64,000 nt of DNA. Source: Hoplostethus atlanticus. Its lineage: Eukaryota > Chordata > Actinopteri > Trachichthyiformes > Trachichthyidae. The first letter of the stretch is position 1, and the number at the start of each line of letters is the position of its first letter. This document shows positions 22,800-34,019 of the stretch, piece after piece. The translations under genes were made by a program, and so were the position numbers. The stretch lies in assembly GCA_034670405.1 (NCBI GenBank), contig JAXDDX010000145.1, positions 1,001,001 through 1,065,000 on the forward strand, in the 5' to 3' direction. The notes below the pieces were generated by a model. That model had not been told where the DNA came from. It made no database searches and worked only from the letters and a program-made list of their open reading frames with translations.

Positions 22800-25130
22800 T
22801 ACTTTACTTTACTTGTCTTTACTTGTGTGTGAATGGTTAGAGAAGCCTCTACTATGTGGAAGGCAGCTCTTGACGGAGCCACACTACTTCTAAAATACAG
22901 ATATTTGCAGGTTAGGGATAATTACTGGCTAAAGACTTTGCCATGTAAACTAGAAAGGCCCTCGGTTATTCAACACCCACGTGCCGTTCTCTGCTTCTCC
23001 CATGAGACCCCAACAACTTCTCTTGGAATTTATGTCAGGAGTAAAAGGTAAACCGATAAAGGATATAGAGTAAGAATAGAAAGAGTAATCTTCTTGATGA
23101 GAGTCAGTGAAGTCAACCACAGCAAGCACGATGCACAGCAAAGCAATGATTGATGTTAAATGCAACTTGAGGCAGTAATCTGTTTATTATTTCCCCACTG
23201 GCAGAAGCTCAGAGAGTGGTAGACATGTTAACAAGGCTGTCTGGGAAAGCAGACCAGGCAGACAGGAGGATGTGGATGTGGGAGGAGGAGGAGGAGGAGG
23301 AGAAGGAGCAGGGGAAGGGGCTTGGATGACGAGGGGGTATAAAGCAGGGGAGGGGGGGTTCATTTTCCTCAGTCTGGGACACAAGTAAGAAAAATAGATT
23401 CTCGCCATGGGATGCAAATTCATTAAAAAGCACTGTGTGGAGACCCAGCGGAAGAAGGCTCATGACCCATTCTGGGTCCCAACCCATAATTTGAGAAATC
23501 AGGTAGAGGCAAACAGGCACAAGCTGGAGGTGGTGCTGGAGCACAAATACAGACCTGGCATTGGGAACGGTGTAATTTAGGCTACAATGTACACCAGTGT
23601 AGAAAAAGAGAGAGGGACAGGGGGCTGAGGTTGTGCTAGAACTCTGTGGTTCAAAAGATCTGTGATATACACTGATGCCCTCCATCTATCCACCTTTGGT
23701 ACTGTAAGAGTTTTTGGGTGGAGCAACAGTACAACAGTGCAGGAATCATGCAAAAAAACAACAACTGGGACTTCTACAATGGCTACATCTATTGGTCTGG
23801 GTCTGAAGCAGAAGAATGAGGCATAGGTCACTATGACAGAATGACATGACAGGGTCCAATTTACAGTTTTGTAAGTACAGAAATAAAGAGGCCTATAAGG
23901 ACACTGAGGACAAAAGCAAGAGGTAAGGTAGCGATAGAGGAAGGGCTGGGGGGTTGGGCTCCGGCTGCAGCCCAGATGTCAAAAGAAAGACGGCAAAACA
24001 CATGGACCTGTCTTATAAATATAATATAGGCAAGAGATGGGCGCCGTGGTATGAGCGATCGTGACCCTTCTAACTTATCAGCAGACCTGGTTAGGAATCT
24101 ATTTGAACTACTCGTGGTGTGCAACAGTGGACACATTATTTGCAAGATAAGCTAAACTGTGTGCTCCTTAAGTTCTTGACAGTATCCAACATGTATTCAA
24201 GTACTAGTGTCACCTTTACACTCCATACATGGTAACCAGGAGGCCAGCAGAGGCATAGTATGAACTGTTTTTGAGGCCCTGCTGGAGGATTGAGCCTGAG
24301 AGCTCGTGATTGACAAATGTCACAAGGTAGTAATGTTAAAAATAGAGATCGTATATCACCTGGGGTCTACACACCCACCATCACTCTCCTGCCCTCTCAA
24401 AAGTAATACTAGGTATCAAAAGCGTCATTCTTTTATAGACGTGTATTATCAAAATATGCTCAAAGTATTTTCAAAGTATGAAAGTAAACCAATTTCCAAA
24501 AGAATGTACTACATCCCGTCTGGCTTGCAAGGTTATGAAACCCTCTGACACAGGTTTGTCAGTGCAGCAGGTACCAGTATGATGACACAGGCTGTTATCA
24601 TGACTGATAGTATATATAAAGCATATAGATGACAGGCCGACCTTGTTTGAACAAAGAATTTGGACAAATAACCCGCCAAGCCTTCATCCCCCCTCTGACT
24701 TTCTACACCTTTGGTCCTTTGAGGTATCAAAGGACCTGACATCTCCCTTTCAAAAAAAAAAAATCAGAGTAAATTTCACCCCATGGCTATGACATCCTGC
24801 ACAGCGTGTAATTACAGATTTAAATGGTTAAACATATGGAGGAGTGAAAAGAGGCGGCATTCTTGCTTGGCACGTTGGGACATGGTGCAGAGACGCGAAG
24901 GAAAGCGAGAAACCGAGGAGAACTCGCAGCCTTGATGAAAAGAGAGTGAAGTATCACTGACAGGCCGTGACAACACAAGCAACGTTAAACCTAATCACGT
25001 TTTTTTTGTTTAAAGGTTAAAGGTTGAGTGGAACGTATCTGATGAGTGATGCATGACACCACAAACTTCAGAGATTGACATTATGATCAGAAATATAGGT
25101 GATAGGATCAGAATTACTGTAATCACCAAT
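22800..25130. other. spacer, no gene recognised
   Basis: Mixed-composition spacer with a purine-rich run near 23280-23325. Open frames on both strands, up to 158 codons, lack any recognised family and look like chance. Confidence 0.55.
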
Positions 25131-25164
25131 TGGTGAAGGGACAGGATCTAACAATACGTTATAA

Positions 25165-25340
25165 GAAAAAACATTCCCACTCAGGGTCATATCCCAGCAT
25201 GCATTGGGTGGAGGGCATGTCTTTGGACTGCGGGAGGAAACTCATCGCCACACAGAAAAGGACCAGGGTTGAGACTCCAACCCGAGACCTTTTTGCTGCA
25301 AGGTGACAGCGCTAACTACTGAGCCACCGTGTCCCCCCTA
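25165..25340 (-). mobile_element. tRNA-derived SINE (DANA/HE1, V-SINE type)
   Basis: Read on the minus strand, the head is GACACGGTGGCTCAGTAGTT with an A box (TGGCTCAGTAG) and a degenerate B box (GGTTGGAGTCT). It continues with TTTCTGTGTGG, TTCCTCCCGCAGTCCAAAGA and GCTGGGATATGACCCTGAGT. This order is that of the V-SINE superfamily known from zebrafish DANA and shark HE1. The copy is diverged and shortened. Confidence 0.75.
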
Positions 25341-26086
25341 CCATACAACACAATGAGATAACACAAGTATAGATTGTAAAAGTCACTGTATTTAACTGCA
25401 TTCTTGCTGAGCGCTGCTGTACTCATGCTCCACCCCAAGAGGAGGAGGAAAGGTTTTGCTTTCTTTTCAGGATTTACAAGGAACAGTCCAGAATGAGTTT
25501 GTTGAGAGATGTGATTGTTTTGTAGTATTTGGTTTTACTACATTCAAGAAAGTATGATATGAAATACTACTATGAGATGAATGCATGAAGGAGGATTTCT
25601 ATAGTGGCTACTATGGTGCATATCACTCCACACATACATACAACATGATCTAGCATGAATCAGCAAGTGACTGAGACGGCTTCAATAACACGTCACAGTC
25701 TAGCTGCCTTACAAGCAATCTACAGTATAGAGAGTTTAAACAGTATATCCTTCAATACAGTATTGCGCTCTGATAGTATTATGATCAATCAAATCATACA
25801 GGGGATTATATTTGGTGCAAATAATGCTAAACTATTAAAAATCTTAGACTTAAAGACTTGACTGTCACTAGTAGTCAGAATCTCAAGCTGAATCAGGCAG
25901 TAGTCATTTCTCCTCAAATGCAGCATTCACAAACATTTGAGAAAGTGAGAGAGAGCAAAATGAGAAAGAGAGGTAGGAGAGAGACAGGCGGAGTGCGTGG
26001 ATGGGTTGATGATAGAGTAAGAAGAAGGAGAAAAAGAGAGAGTGACCAATTGACCCGAGCCCGAGCTTCCTATAATTCAGAGGGTT

Positions 26087-26094
26087 TGACGTCA
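26087..26094. promoter_or_regulatory. perfect CRE palindrome
   Basis: TGACGTCA, the consensus CREB/ATF site, in spacer sequence that also holds homeodomain-like TAATTATTTG at about 26160. Possible enhancer; sequence match only. Confidence 0.25.
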
Positions 26095-26311
26095 GGACTC
26101 CAGAGCTGCCCTCCTACTTGGACCGCCTGATAATTGCACAGTCAACCAGGCGGGGTGGGTAATTATTTGTCAGAAGAAACGTGACGAGCAGATGTATAAA
26201 GCACAAACACACACACACACACACTGGATATCTCATTGTAGCTACTGGGTGTGCCAATGGGCAACGGGACATTCACAGACCTGTTAATCCAACAGCCTGG
26301 CAAGAAATCAT

Positions 26312-26351
<40 letters not shown>
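26312..26351 (+). repeat. (GA)n microsatellite
   Basis: GA dinucleotides within a longer purine-rich stretch in the spacer. Confidence 0.9.
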
Positions 26352-26355
<4 letters not shown>

Positions 26356-26799
26356 GGGGGGAATGAGAGAGAGAGAAGGCAGACATCAGAGGCAGGAAGG
26401 TAGAGCCAGGACAGGGACATAAAAAGCGAAGGGGAGGGGAGGTGGCAGTGACTTTTGAAGGATGGGGTTAGACAGTAATCCTCTAACCAGCTAGGGGTTG
26501 CAGAGAACAACTATTTGTTTCAGAGTCTGTCTGGGAAAGTGGCCTGTAAAGTCTAGTCAACACCGAGAGAGAAGAAGAGTGGAAAAAGTAGCTCATGTTT
26601 ACAACAAATGATTGATCGACCAGAAATTGAATCACTTGTTACATAAAGCTGATAGTTTGAGCATCTATATAGTGGTTGCTTGACTTTGTTTACCTGCTCT
26701 TAAACAATTTCCAAACAAAATATATTGTTAAATCAAGGAGAGCAAAATGAATTAATCTGCAACTATTAATCCCTGGTGACATATTTCTCATAGCCCAAT

Positions 26800-27460
26800 T
26801 AGTTTGTGAGTTTGTTTTCATCCCCACCCATAAGGCCGTCCTCTCTCTCTATCCCCACTATTGCTCTGGCTTCTCGGAGAGCCTGTCAAGGCTCATTTGG
26901 CCCCCGGGCGTGTCCCTTCATTGCACATTGCATTCATTTTCAAAGACAAATTGGAGCTGTGCTAATGGGCCAACTTCTCCTACTCCGAAAGAATCCCCAC
27001 CTCTTTTTATTTTCCACCCACTTTCCATCACCTCGGAGTTTAATGACCAAAGAGACTTTTTTATTTCATACGAACCGTGTGGGAAAATAAGAACCACTGA
27101 TTCTTCAAATGCAAGAGAAAGAACGTTAGAAATGGTGAATCATCTTTGTCCATTCAATGTATAACTAAAAGTCATAGGTAACAGGTTAAAAGGCTATTTC
27201 ATTACTAGTAAAAAGTTCAGTATTGTTACTAGTGCTACAAGTGCAAAGCAGCCGGCCTCATTGTTGTTGTTGAGTGTCTTTGAGGCTGATGCAATTTCTT
27301 TCATTTTATTAACGAGGTCGGTTGAGAAGTCAAAGCCCTCAGTGAAAAGAATGAAAATTGTTCACAGACGGCCCTGGCCCCCGTATCGGAAACAGGTCAG
27401 CTGTCCGCCAGGCGCTCAGCTGGTAGCGCAGATTAAATAACAGGTGGTCTCATTTGCACA
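26800..27460. promoter_or_regulatory. candidate conserved non-coding segment
   Basis: Mixed-composition, repeat-poor stretch with SOX-like words (CATTGTTGTTG near 27260, AAAATTGTTCAC near 27355) and E-boxes (CAGCTG near 27418, CAGGTGG near 27441). It may be an enhancer of either neighbour. No comparison with other species was possible. Confidence 0.2.
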
Positions 27461-28948
27461 TTTTCCTTCCCCCCTTTCTACTTTCACCGCTGTAATGATC
27501 CGGCTCACCGACGGGGTAAAACACCCACCCCGCCCCCCCGACCAAGACGATGCTTTGTGGCAGATACTTGGAAGCTTGGAGAAATAGATTGTGCGTAATG
27601 TTAGTGGGTTATGGTTTGTGTGTGTGTGTGAGTAGAGAGGGAGTATAACAGTAAGAGAGAGAGAGACATACAGAGGCAGACAGGAAGAGGGTGTTTGTGG
27701 GTTGTGGTTTTTATGGCGTATTATTTCTATGAGTCTCCAAATGTATAATCTACACTGACCTCACTGACCACAACGTTGACCAGAATGGACCAGTGGGAGC
27801 ATATGAGGATCTCTAGGAACTTTTTTTTTTTCTTATATGCAGGTTTATGATTTATGCCATGCAATGAAAATTACAGTAGCCAATCGGGCGCGGTGATGCA
27901 AAATCCCTTGCCTGGCAGCCGCCCAGCTCCTTTAAAATGATTAAGGACTCACTTAGCAACAGCTGATGTCTGACTTGTGGTATGAAAGGAGATGGGGGTA
28001 GGGGTGGGGGGGGTGAAAAGATTGAGAAAGAGGAGGAGAAAAGATTTGGGGGGGGAGCAAAAGGATGAGAGGAGGGTGGAGAGAGAAGGTAAGATGAAGG
28101 GGAGAATAGAGAGAGTGGGAGGGAGAGAAGGAAAAAAATAGGTGAGAGGGAGACAGAGGGAGGAGGCAATAGTGAGAGAGTGGGCAAGACATTCCTCCAC
28201 TGAAGTTGGGGTTTCCTTCCTGACAAAATACAAAATCTGCTCTAAACATGGAATGTGGCAAGTCACCAAGGGAATGCTTACAATACATTGTCGCCGTGCA
28301 GGCCTGCTTTCAGCTTTCCCTTTCGGGGACACCTGGTTTCCGTTCAAATTGAATCGCAAAATGTTCCGTTCGGCCCCGTTCTCTCGTCTCATCTTCCCTC
28401 CTGCCTGCCAGAGTGTCTCGTCATGAGAAAAGCGCTAAGGTATGCCAAACGGAAATAGTTCTAGCAGACGTGCGTCCAAACCCTGCTAAGAGCTGCCGCA
28501 GCGAGGCTTTGCTATGGTGCTATGCTAAATGAATAACTGTCTCTCTCTCGCTCTGTTTTCCACTCCCCCGTCCTCAAAAGTGGGGGAGTAGTAGTGTTGG
28601 ACCACCAACTGCTCACAAATCAAAAACTTCACACTGCAATCCAAAGAAACAAAATCCAACAAATGAGACGCCTGTCAGGTTCTGTCCTTGTCAGCACCTG
28701 TAGGTGGCGCACTTTTCCTGGCAGTGGCTACGGCTGAGCAGCGAGGCTCAGTATGGAGACCTGTGGTGCTGCTGGGCCTATGTGTCTGCTGTCTATGAGG
28801 CCATTGTATCAGTGAGGTAAAGATAGCATCTCCCGGTAGCCGTCACCTCCGCAGACACAGAGCGCCCAGTGTTCAGGCCCAGCCGCCCATGAGCCCGGCG
28901 GCTGGCTGAAAACTCCACTCTGCTCCCCCTGGTTCGCTTCACCATCTC

Positions 28949-28951
<3 letters not shown>

Positions 28952-28986
<35 letters not shown>
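28952..28986 (+). repeat. (CT)n microsatellite
   Basis: About 17 CT units in the spacer. Confidence 0.95.
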
Positions 28987-28990
<4 letters not shown>

Positions 28991-29273
28991 GTCTCAGGAA
29001 CTATGAGACTCGCCGGCCTAATTGCACCAAACCACTGCCCTCAACACCCCATCCTCCTCACCCTTCGACTCCCCAGTGATTCATTACCAAAGTATGAGAA
29101 AGTATGAAAGGTAAAGTATGAAAAAAGTATGAAAGTATGAAAAAAATGTTGGGCAGAGTGCATCAGCCCGGCCAGGTGAATAGGCCTCGTCTCTCGCTAC
29201 CTTAAAATACAATCAGATCGAGTGCTTGGTCCTGCGTCAGTGTAATACGAAAAAATGACACGGTTATCCACCT

Positions 29274-29287
29274 GTTTCCATGGAAAC
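29274..29287. promoter_or_regulatory. RFX-type X-box palindrome
   Basis: GTTTCCATGGAAAC is a perfect 14-base palindrome fitting the RFX factor consensus (GTTGCCATGGCAAC-like). The surrounding 29160-29350 is repeat-poor. Motif match only. Confidence 0.3.
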
Positions 29288-29710
29288 CGCCTCCTCTGAC
29301 AGTGACAGGCTAGCTAGTGCGATGAAGGTCAGCCCAGGTGTGTATTAAGCCCGTCGTCACATCTTAGGAGGATGGCGGCTGATGAGGGAGGAGGTGACGA
29401 CCGACAGGGTAATTGTGTCTGTCAGACTGAGAAGCAGACAGGGGAACTGGAGCTATCTACCCTCTCAGCCCCCCGTGTTAACACCCTGAGAAACACACAT
29501 AGCAGGCAGCTAGACAGCTAGACAAATGAGTACTGCCATGCACTGTGTAATTAGATGAAAACTGCTAGAGTGATGCCTGAAAAAGGTGAGTTCACGTCAT
29601 TTTCTACACGGCTTGGCCAAACCTTTGCTATTCATTGTGAAATACAGCACTAAAAACCACCACCAGTCTTCTATCCCCACCTATCCTCCAAATGACAGAG
29701 CTGGCACCTA

Positions 29711-30154
29711 AACTATATGGCCAAAAGTCAGTGGACACCCCTACTAGTTACTGAGTTCAGGTGTTTCAGCCACCCTGTTTTTCAGGGTTTGATCTTGGCC
29801 CCTTAGTTCCAGTGAAGGTAATCTTAATGCTACAGGATACCAAGACATTTTAGCCAATTGGGCGCGTCCAACTTTGTGGCAACAGTTTGGGGAAGGCCCT
29901 TTGCTGTTCCAGCATGACTGTGCCCCTGTGGACAAAGCGAGGTCCATGAAGACATGGTTAGACCAGTTTGGTGTGGAGGAACTGGATTGGCCTGCACAGA
30001 GCCCTGACCTCAACCCCACTGAACACCTTTGGGAGGAATCAGAACGCTGATTGCGAGCCAGGCCTTCTCCTCCAACATCACTGCCCGACCTCACAAATGC
30101 TATTTTGGCTGAATGGGCACAAATTCCCACAGACACAGGTCAGGTGTCCACTGA
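29711..30154 (+). mobile_element. Tc1-like transposon remnant, right end lost
   Basis: It starts after TA with AACTATATGGCCAAAAGTCA, the Tc1-type terminal repeat with its first base changed. The interior encodes, on the plus strand, the C-terminal DDE part of a Tc1 transposase: QHDCAP, KTWLDQFGVEELDW and SPDLNPTEHLW, where the second catalytic D and the final E remain. The N-terminal DNA-binding half is missing, a stop interrupts the frame after EHLWEESER, and the right inverted repeat is cut short. It cannot make an active transposase. It shares its short layout with the copy at 37904. Confidence 0.85.
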
Positions 30155-30159
30155 GTTGC

Positions 30160-33100
30160 AACTGCAACTCTTTTCATTCAAATGATTTACCAGCAAATTC
30201 TTCAAAAAGCTCGAGCTTGAGCTTGAGTTCGGTTGGATTAGGTGAGAACTCTTTCTTCTTGCTTTTGAGACGGATCCAGCTTTCTCGACTAACCTACACT
30301 AACCTCCTCAAAGTCAACGGTTGCTCCAAGACACAAGATAACAGTCCACGGAACGACCTCTGTCAGCACACAACTATGTTCTGTCATTCCTCAGGTAATT
30401 CCAGAGAACCAGCCCAGCCCAGCCACCCCTTCCCCCCTCCACCGCCAACCAAAATTACCGCATTCCTTTCTCCTCTAACCTGGTCTTTAGACGAGCGAGG
30501 ACAGAAAGGGAAGAAAAAGTGATGCCTGAGGACGAGAAGCCTTTTAGAGTGTAGACTACACCCATGTACAGATACCTGTACTGAGGTATCAGATACAGCA
30601 CTGATTCTTTGTATGGGCAGAGGAGGGTCAATACAGTCGAGGGCCGCGACAAGCCACGGACAGAGCTCAGGTGTGCTTTCAGATTTTGTTCAAAGAAATT
30701 TGGAAAGTCAAGCAAAGGAATTGCACGCTGTACCTCATCATCTTATACCGAAAATGGAATCAGCTCAACATGCCCTCTGTTCGTCAGCCCTCCTACATGA
30801 GCATTCAAGGACCTACGTGACATTTTTAATAACATGATGGATCTTGGATTTTTGTGGTTTAACTTAAGTGTACCTCTGCAGTAAAAACCACTATTTCAAC
30901 GTACACTGTTAGATATTATATACTGTACTGATATCCATTGTAGTATGAAGACACAGTGAATGTGAAGGAAACAGAGTTTACATCAAATGTATCGACATCT
31001 TTTCAACCCCAGGCTTTCGCTGTGATTCTCCTCACTGACGTCTCTGAAATATATATCGACCTAATTAGCTGCTCTGCGTTGTGCACTTTCATCTCACATC
31101 CAATTACAACACACACACACTGTAATAAAAACATCAACAGTCAGTGGCCTTCAAGTTTCTCCAGCTCAGTAGGCAACACCCCGGGACGGACAAAGAAAAA
31201 GTGAAACATCTCTTCCCCCACAGGAAACAGGATGTCCCATCTCAGCCTGATGGACTCAGAGGACTCAGACGGCCAATCCAAATAAATAAAAATGCCAAAC
31301 GCGCAATATGGGCCAATCGGAAGCTCAGAGCCCACCAGAAGATGATTCACCCCTTTGATCATCCATTCATCTATGTCTTTATAACTTTTCAGAGGAAGAA
31401 TTGCTTCCAAGTTAAACAGGTTTTCTGCAAGATTGTGCTTGATCTTTTCTGGTGTCCATCTTTCTTTACTTGCACTAATAAGACAGAGGTGTGTTGTCTG
31501 AGACTATGGTATGGGATCTTGATTAAGGTCAATTCCACATTGGAAGCTTAAGTATAAAAAGTGTAGATGGAATTCCATTTCTTTCCTTTATATTGGGCGT
31601 TAAAAATACAAATCAAAAATGGGTTTTAAAGTTGTACAAAAATAAGTGCTGGTGGATCAAGTAAATAAGTCACTCAGTCATCACCAGCACCATGATGGGC
31701 AGTCCAGACGGGCCCCCCTGGCCTCCAGGGCCATATGATCTCTCTCGTCCACAGAGGAATAAGGCCGAGCCTTTCATTTCCTCCCTGCCCTGCACTCTGT
31801 GGTGCAGATGCCTGGTTCCTTCTGCCCGTGTGGATATTTGAGCATGCCCAACAGCAAGCAGATCCTAATCCACGGCGGGGACCTCTCCCTCTCTGTTGCC
31901 TTTGCAGGTTTCCCCATAGCTCTGTTTTCAGCGTAGGGGGGGAAACGTTTTCCATTCCTGGGGAAGGAACATGAATGGTAGCTTTGTTGGCAGGTCTACC
32001 TTCATGTTGGTTTGGTCTGGCCTTTGAGCTGCCCCCACCCTAGCACACCCCCAAAACTCTAATCACCCCCTTTTTACTCAATCTTTATTTCAATCTCTTT
32101 TTTGCTCTTTTTACATCTTTATCTATCTCTCATTCTTTCCATCCCTCTCATCCCCATCTCTCTCTCTGTCTCTTTCGTTCTCAAGCACAGGAAGTGAGAC
32201 GTACAGGGCAGGACCCGTGGATCTTTGATCCAGATGGGGCCATCTGAGAGTATGAATAAGACCCAACAGCATGGGGCCCAACAATGGATGCTCAGTCCTC
32301 CAGGCCCGACCAACTTCATTTGATGCAGAGGCGGAAAGGGGTCCGTCTCTGTTTTCTCCCGTGTGTCAACTTCAGCACATTCCACGCTGAGAAACTCCCA
32401 TCGGTTTTCACACAGCTCATGCTCTGCTGTATACACTGTATACACATTCCCCCAAAAGCATCGCAAACATATAAGTAACAGAAGCTTTTTATTCTAAAAA
32501 TTGCTTAAAGATATATTTAAAAGATGTATTTTTGGTTCTTCTACAAAAAACGACCCCGACTCCAGCAATTCAACACCAACTACACCCACGCAGCATTGTA
32601 GCCACAACAGTGGCCGGAGAGGTCACTACGGCCGACCCCCCTGTTTGTGGGGGTGGCCCGCGGTATCCAAGGATATTGGTTGGAGAAGCAGGACTGATGA
32701 ACGGAGAGGTTAGAGGGAGACAAACAGAGGAGAGAGTCAGTTTGTTTGGGATTCTTGAGGAGAGATACCAGTTCACAAAGCCTTTCTAATGGGAACCAGC
32801 TGACTGCTAATAAAGCGAGGGCCAGGCCGGGGCTATTTGCTTTTGTTGTAGGCCTTTAGTGGGTGGGTGGGGGGGGTGTTCTGTTTATTGTCCTTTATTC
32901 TCCAAAGGCCCTCAAAAGGCGGCAGGGGAAATTTATATTCGGTCGGGTTTACTTTGGGTCCACACGATTTTTTTTAGAGCAACTGTTATGGTTTTCCCAG
33001 AGTGAGAGATTTGCTGAAGCATCAGACAAACCTCTTTCTTTGCTGACCTCGTTCTACTATTTGAGTTTTCAGTGTCTTGGAGTGATGACTTTCAAGTCTC

Positions 33101-33960
33101 GTCTCTGGTTAGTTTTATCAGCTGCTGCATACAAGCATTTAGTCCGTGGGGCTTTAAAGGTTCTTTTGAACACATCTTTGGCTAGACCTGTGTCAGAGTT
33201 GGCTGATGAAGAACAGGGTTGTAAGAATACACTGTATGTGTCTTCGTTATATGAGAGAAATATATGAGAATAAACAGAAACCTGTGAATTTCCCCAGTCG
33301 TGAATTTTGTTGTCATCTAGGGTGGGCAAGAGTCATGATTACACTCCCTCCCTTTAGCCGATACGCCCCCCCTGACTGAATTATGGGATATGTCTTGGTT
33401 CCGGGGCAAGCACTGATCTGCTGTTCATCCAAAAGCAACAAGGAGAGTTTTCCCACTTCGTACCAAGAGACAACATAGTGAGGAGAATGTGTTTCCTCTT
33501 TCCTGCTTTAAACAGACACAAGATGTGGTTTTTTTTCTGAGCTTTTGCTGTGCCAACGAGCAGTCTGTATTCAGTTCGTTTTTTGGAAATGCTCCAAGAT
33601 AGATAGGCGTGGCACTGGAATGGATGGCTGACACTTGTCTGTCAATAAAACGTGGCAAAACAAATAAAATGAACTTTCCCATTGAATTTGAGTTTTGGTG
33701 TTGCAGAAACCCAAGTGACGTGTTCTCAGGTGCAATGTGGTTGCATGGTTTTATCAGTATAGCGTGTAAGCAATACTGTCTGATACTTGTCTGATTGTTT
33801 TGAGGGTGTGAAGACACACACACACACACACATTTATTAAATTCCCCAACTCCTCAAAAAGAGCAAAACTACTCAAAACAAAATTGTCTGGGTTAGTAAG
33901 CTTTAATAACCTCATCACTGCTGCACTTGTCTGATTCTGGAGGCAAAGAACAATTACAGC
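30160..33960. other. spacer, no gene recognised
   Basis: No recognised repeat or coding block. An open frame at 29968-30522 overlaps the transposon remnant in a wrong frame. The rest is AT-balanced unique-looking DNA. Confidence 0.5.
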
Positions 33961-33968
33961 CAATACGG

Positions 33969-34013
33969 CTTTGAAGAGATCTTTGAAGAGATCTTTGAAG
34001 ATCTTTGAAGAGC
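33969..34013 (+). repeat. short tandem repeat of CTTTGAAGAGAT units
   Basis: Three to four degenerate copies of a 13-base unit (TTTGAAGAGATC). Minor local duplication. Confidence 0.8.
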
Positions 34014-34019
34014 CTGGTT

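Noticed and set aside
24000-24100. tRNA-like GGGCGCCGTGGTATGAGC stretch
   Set aside because: No proper A and B box pair and no cloverleaf could be drawn.
29968-30522. 184-codon open frame
   Set aside because: Its first part is the Tc1 transposase region read in a wrong frame; the rest has no similarity.
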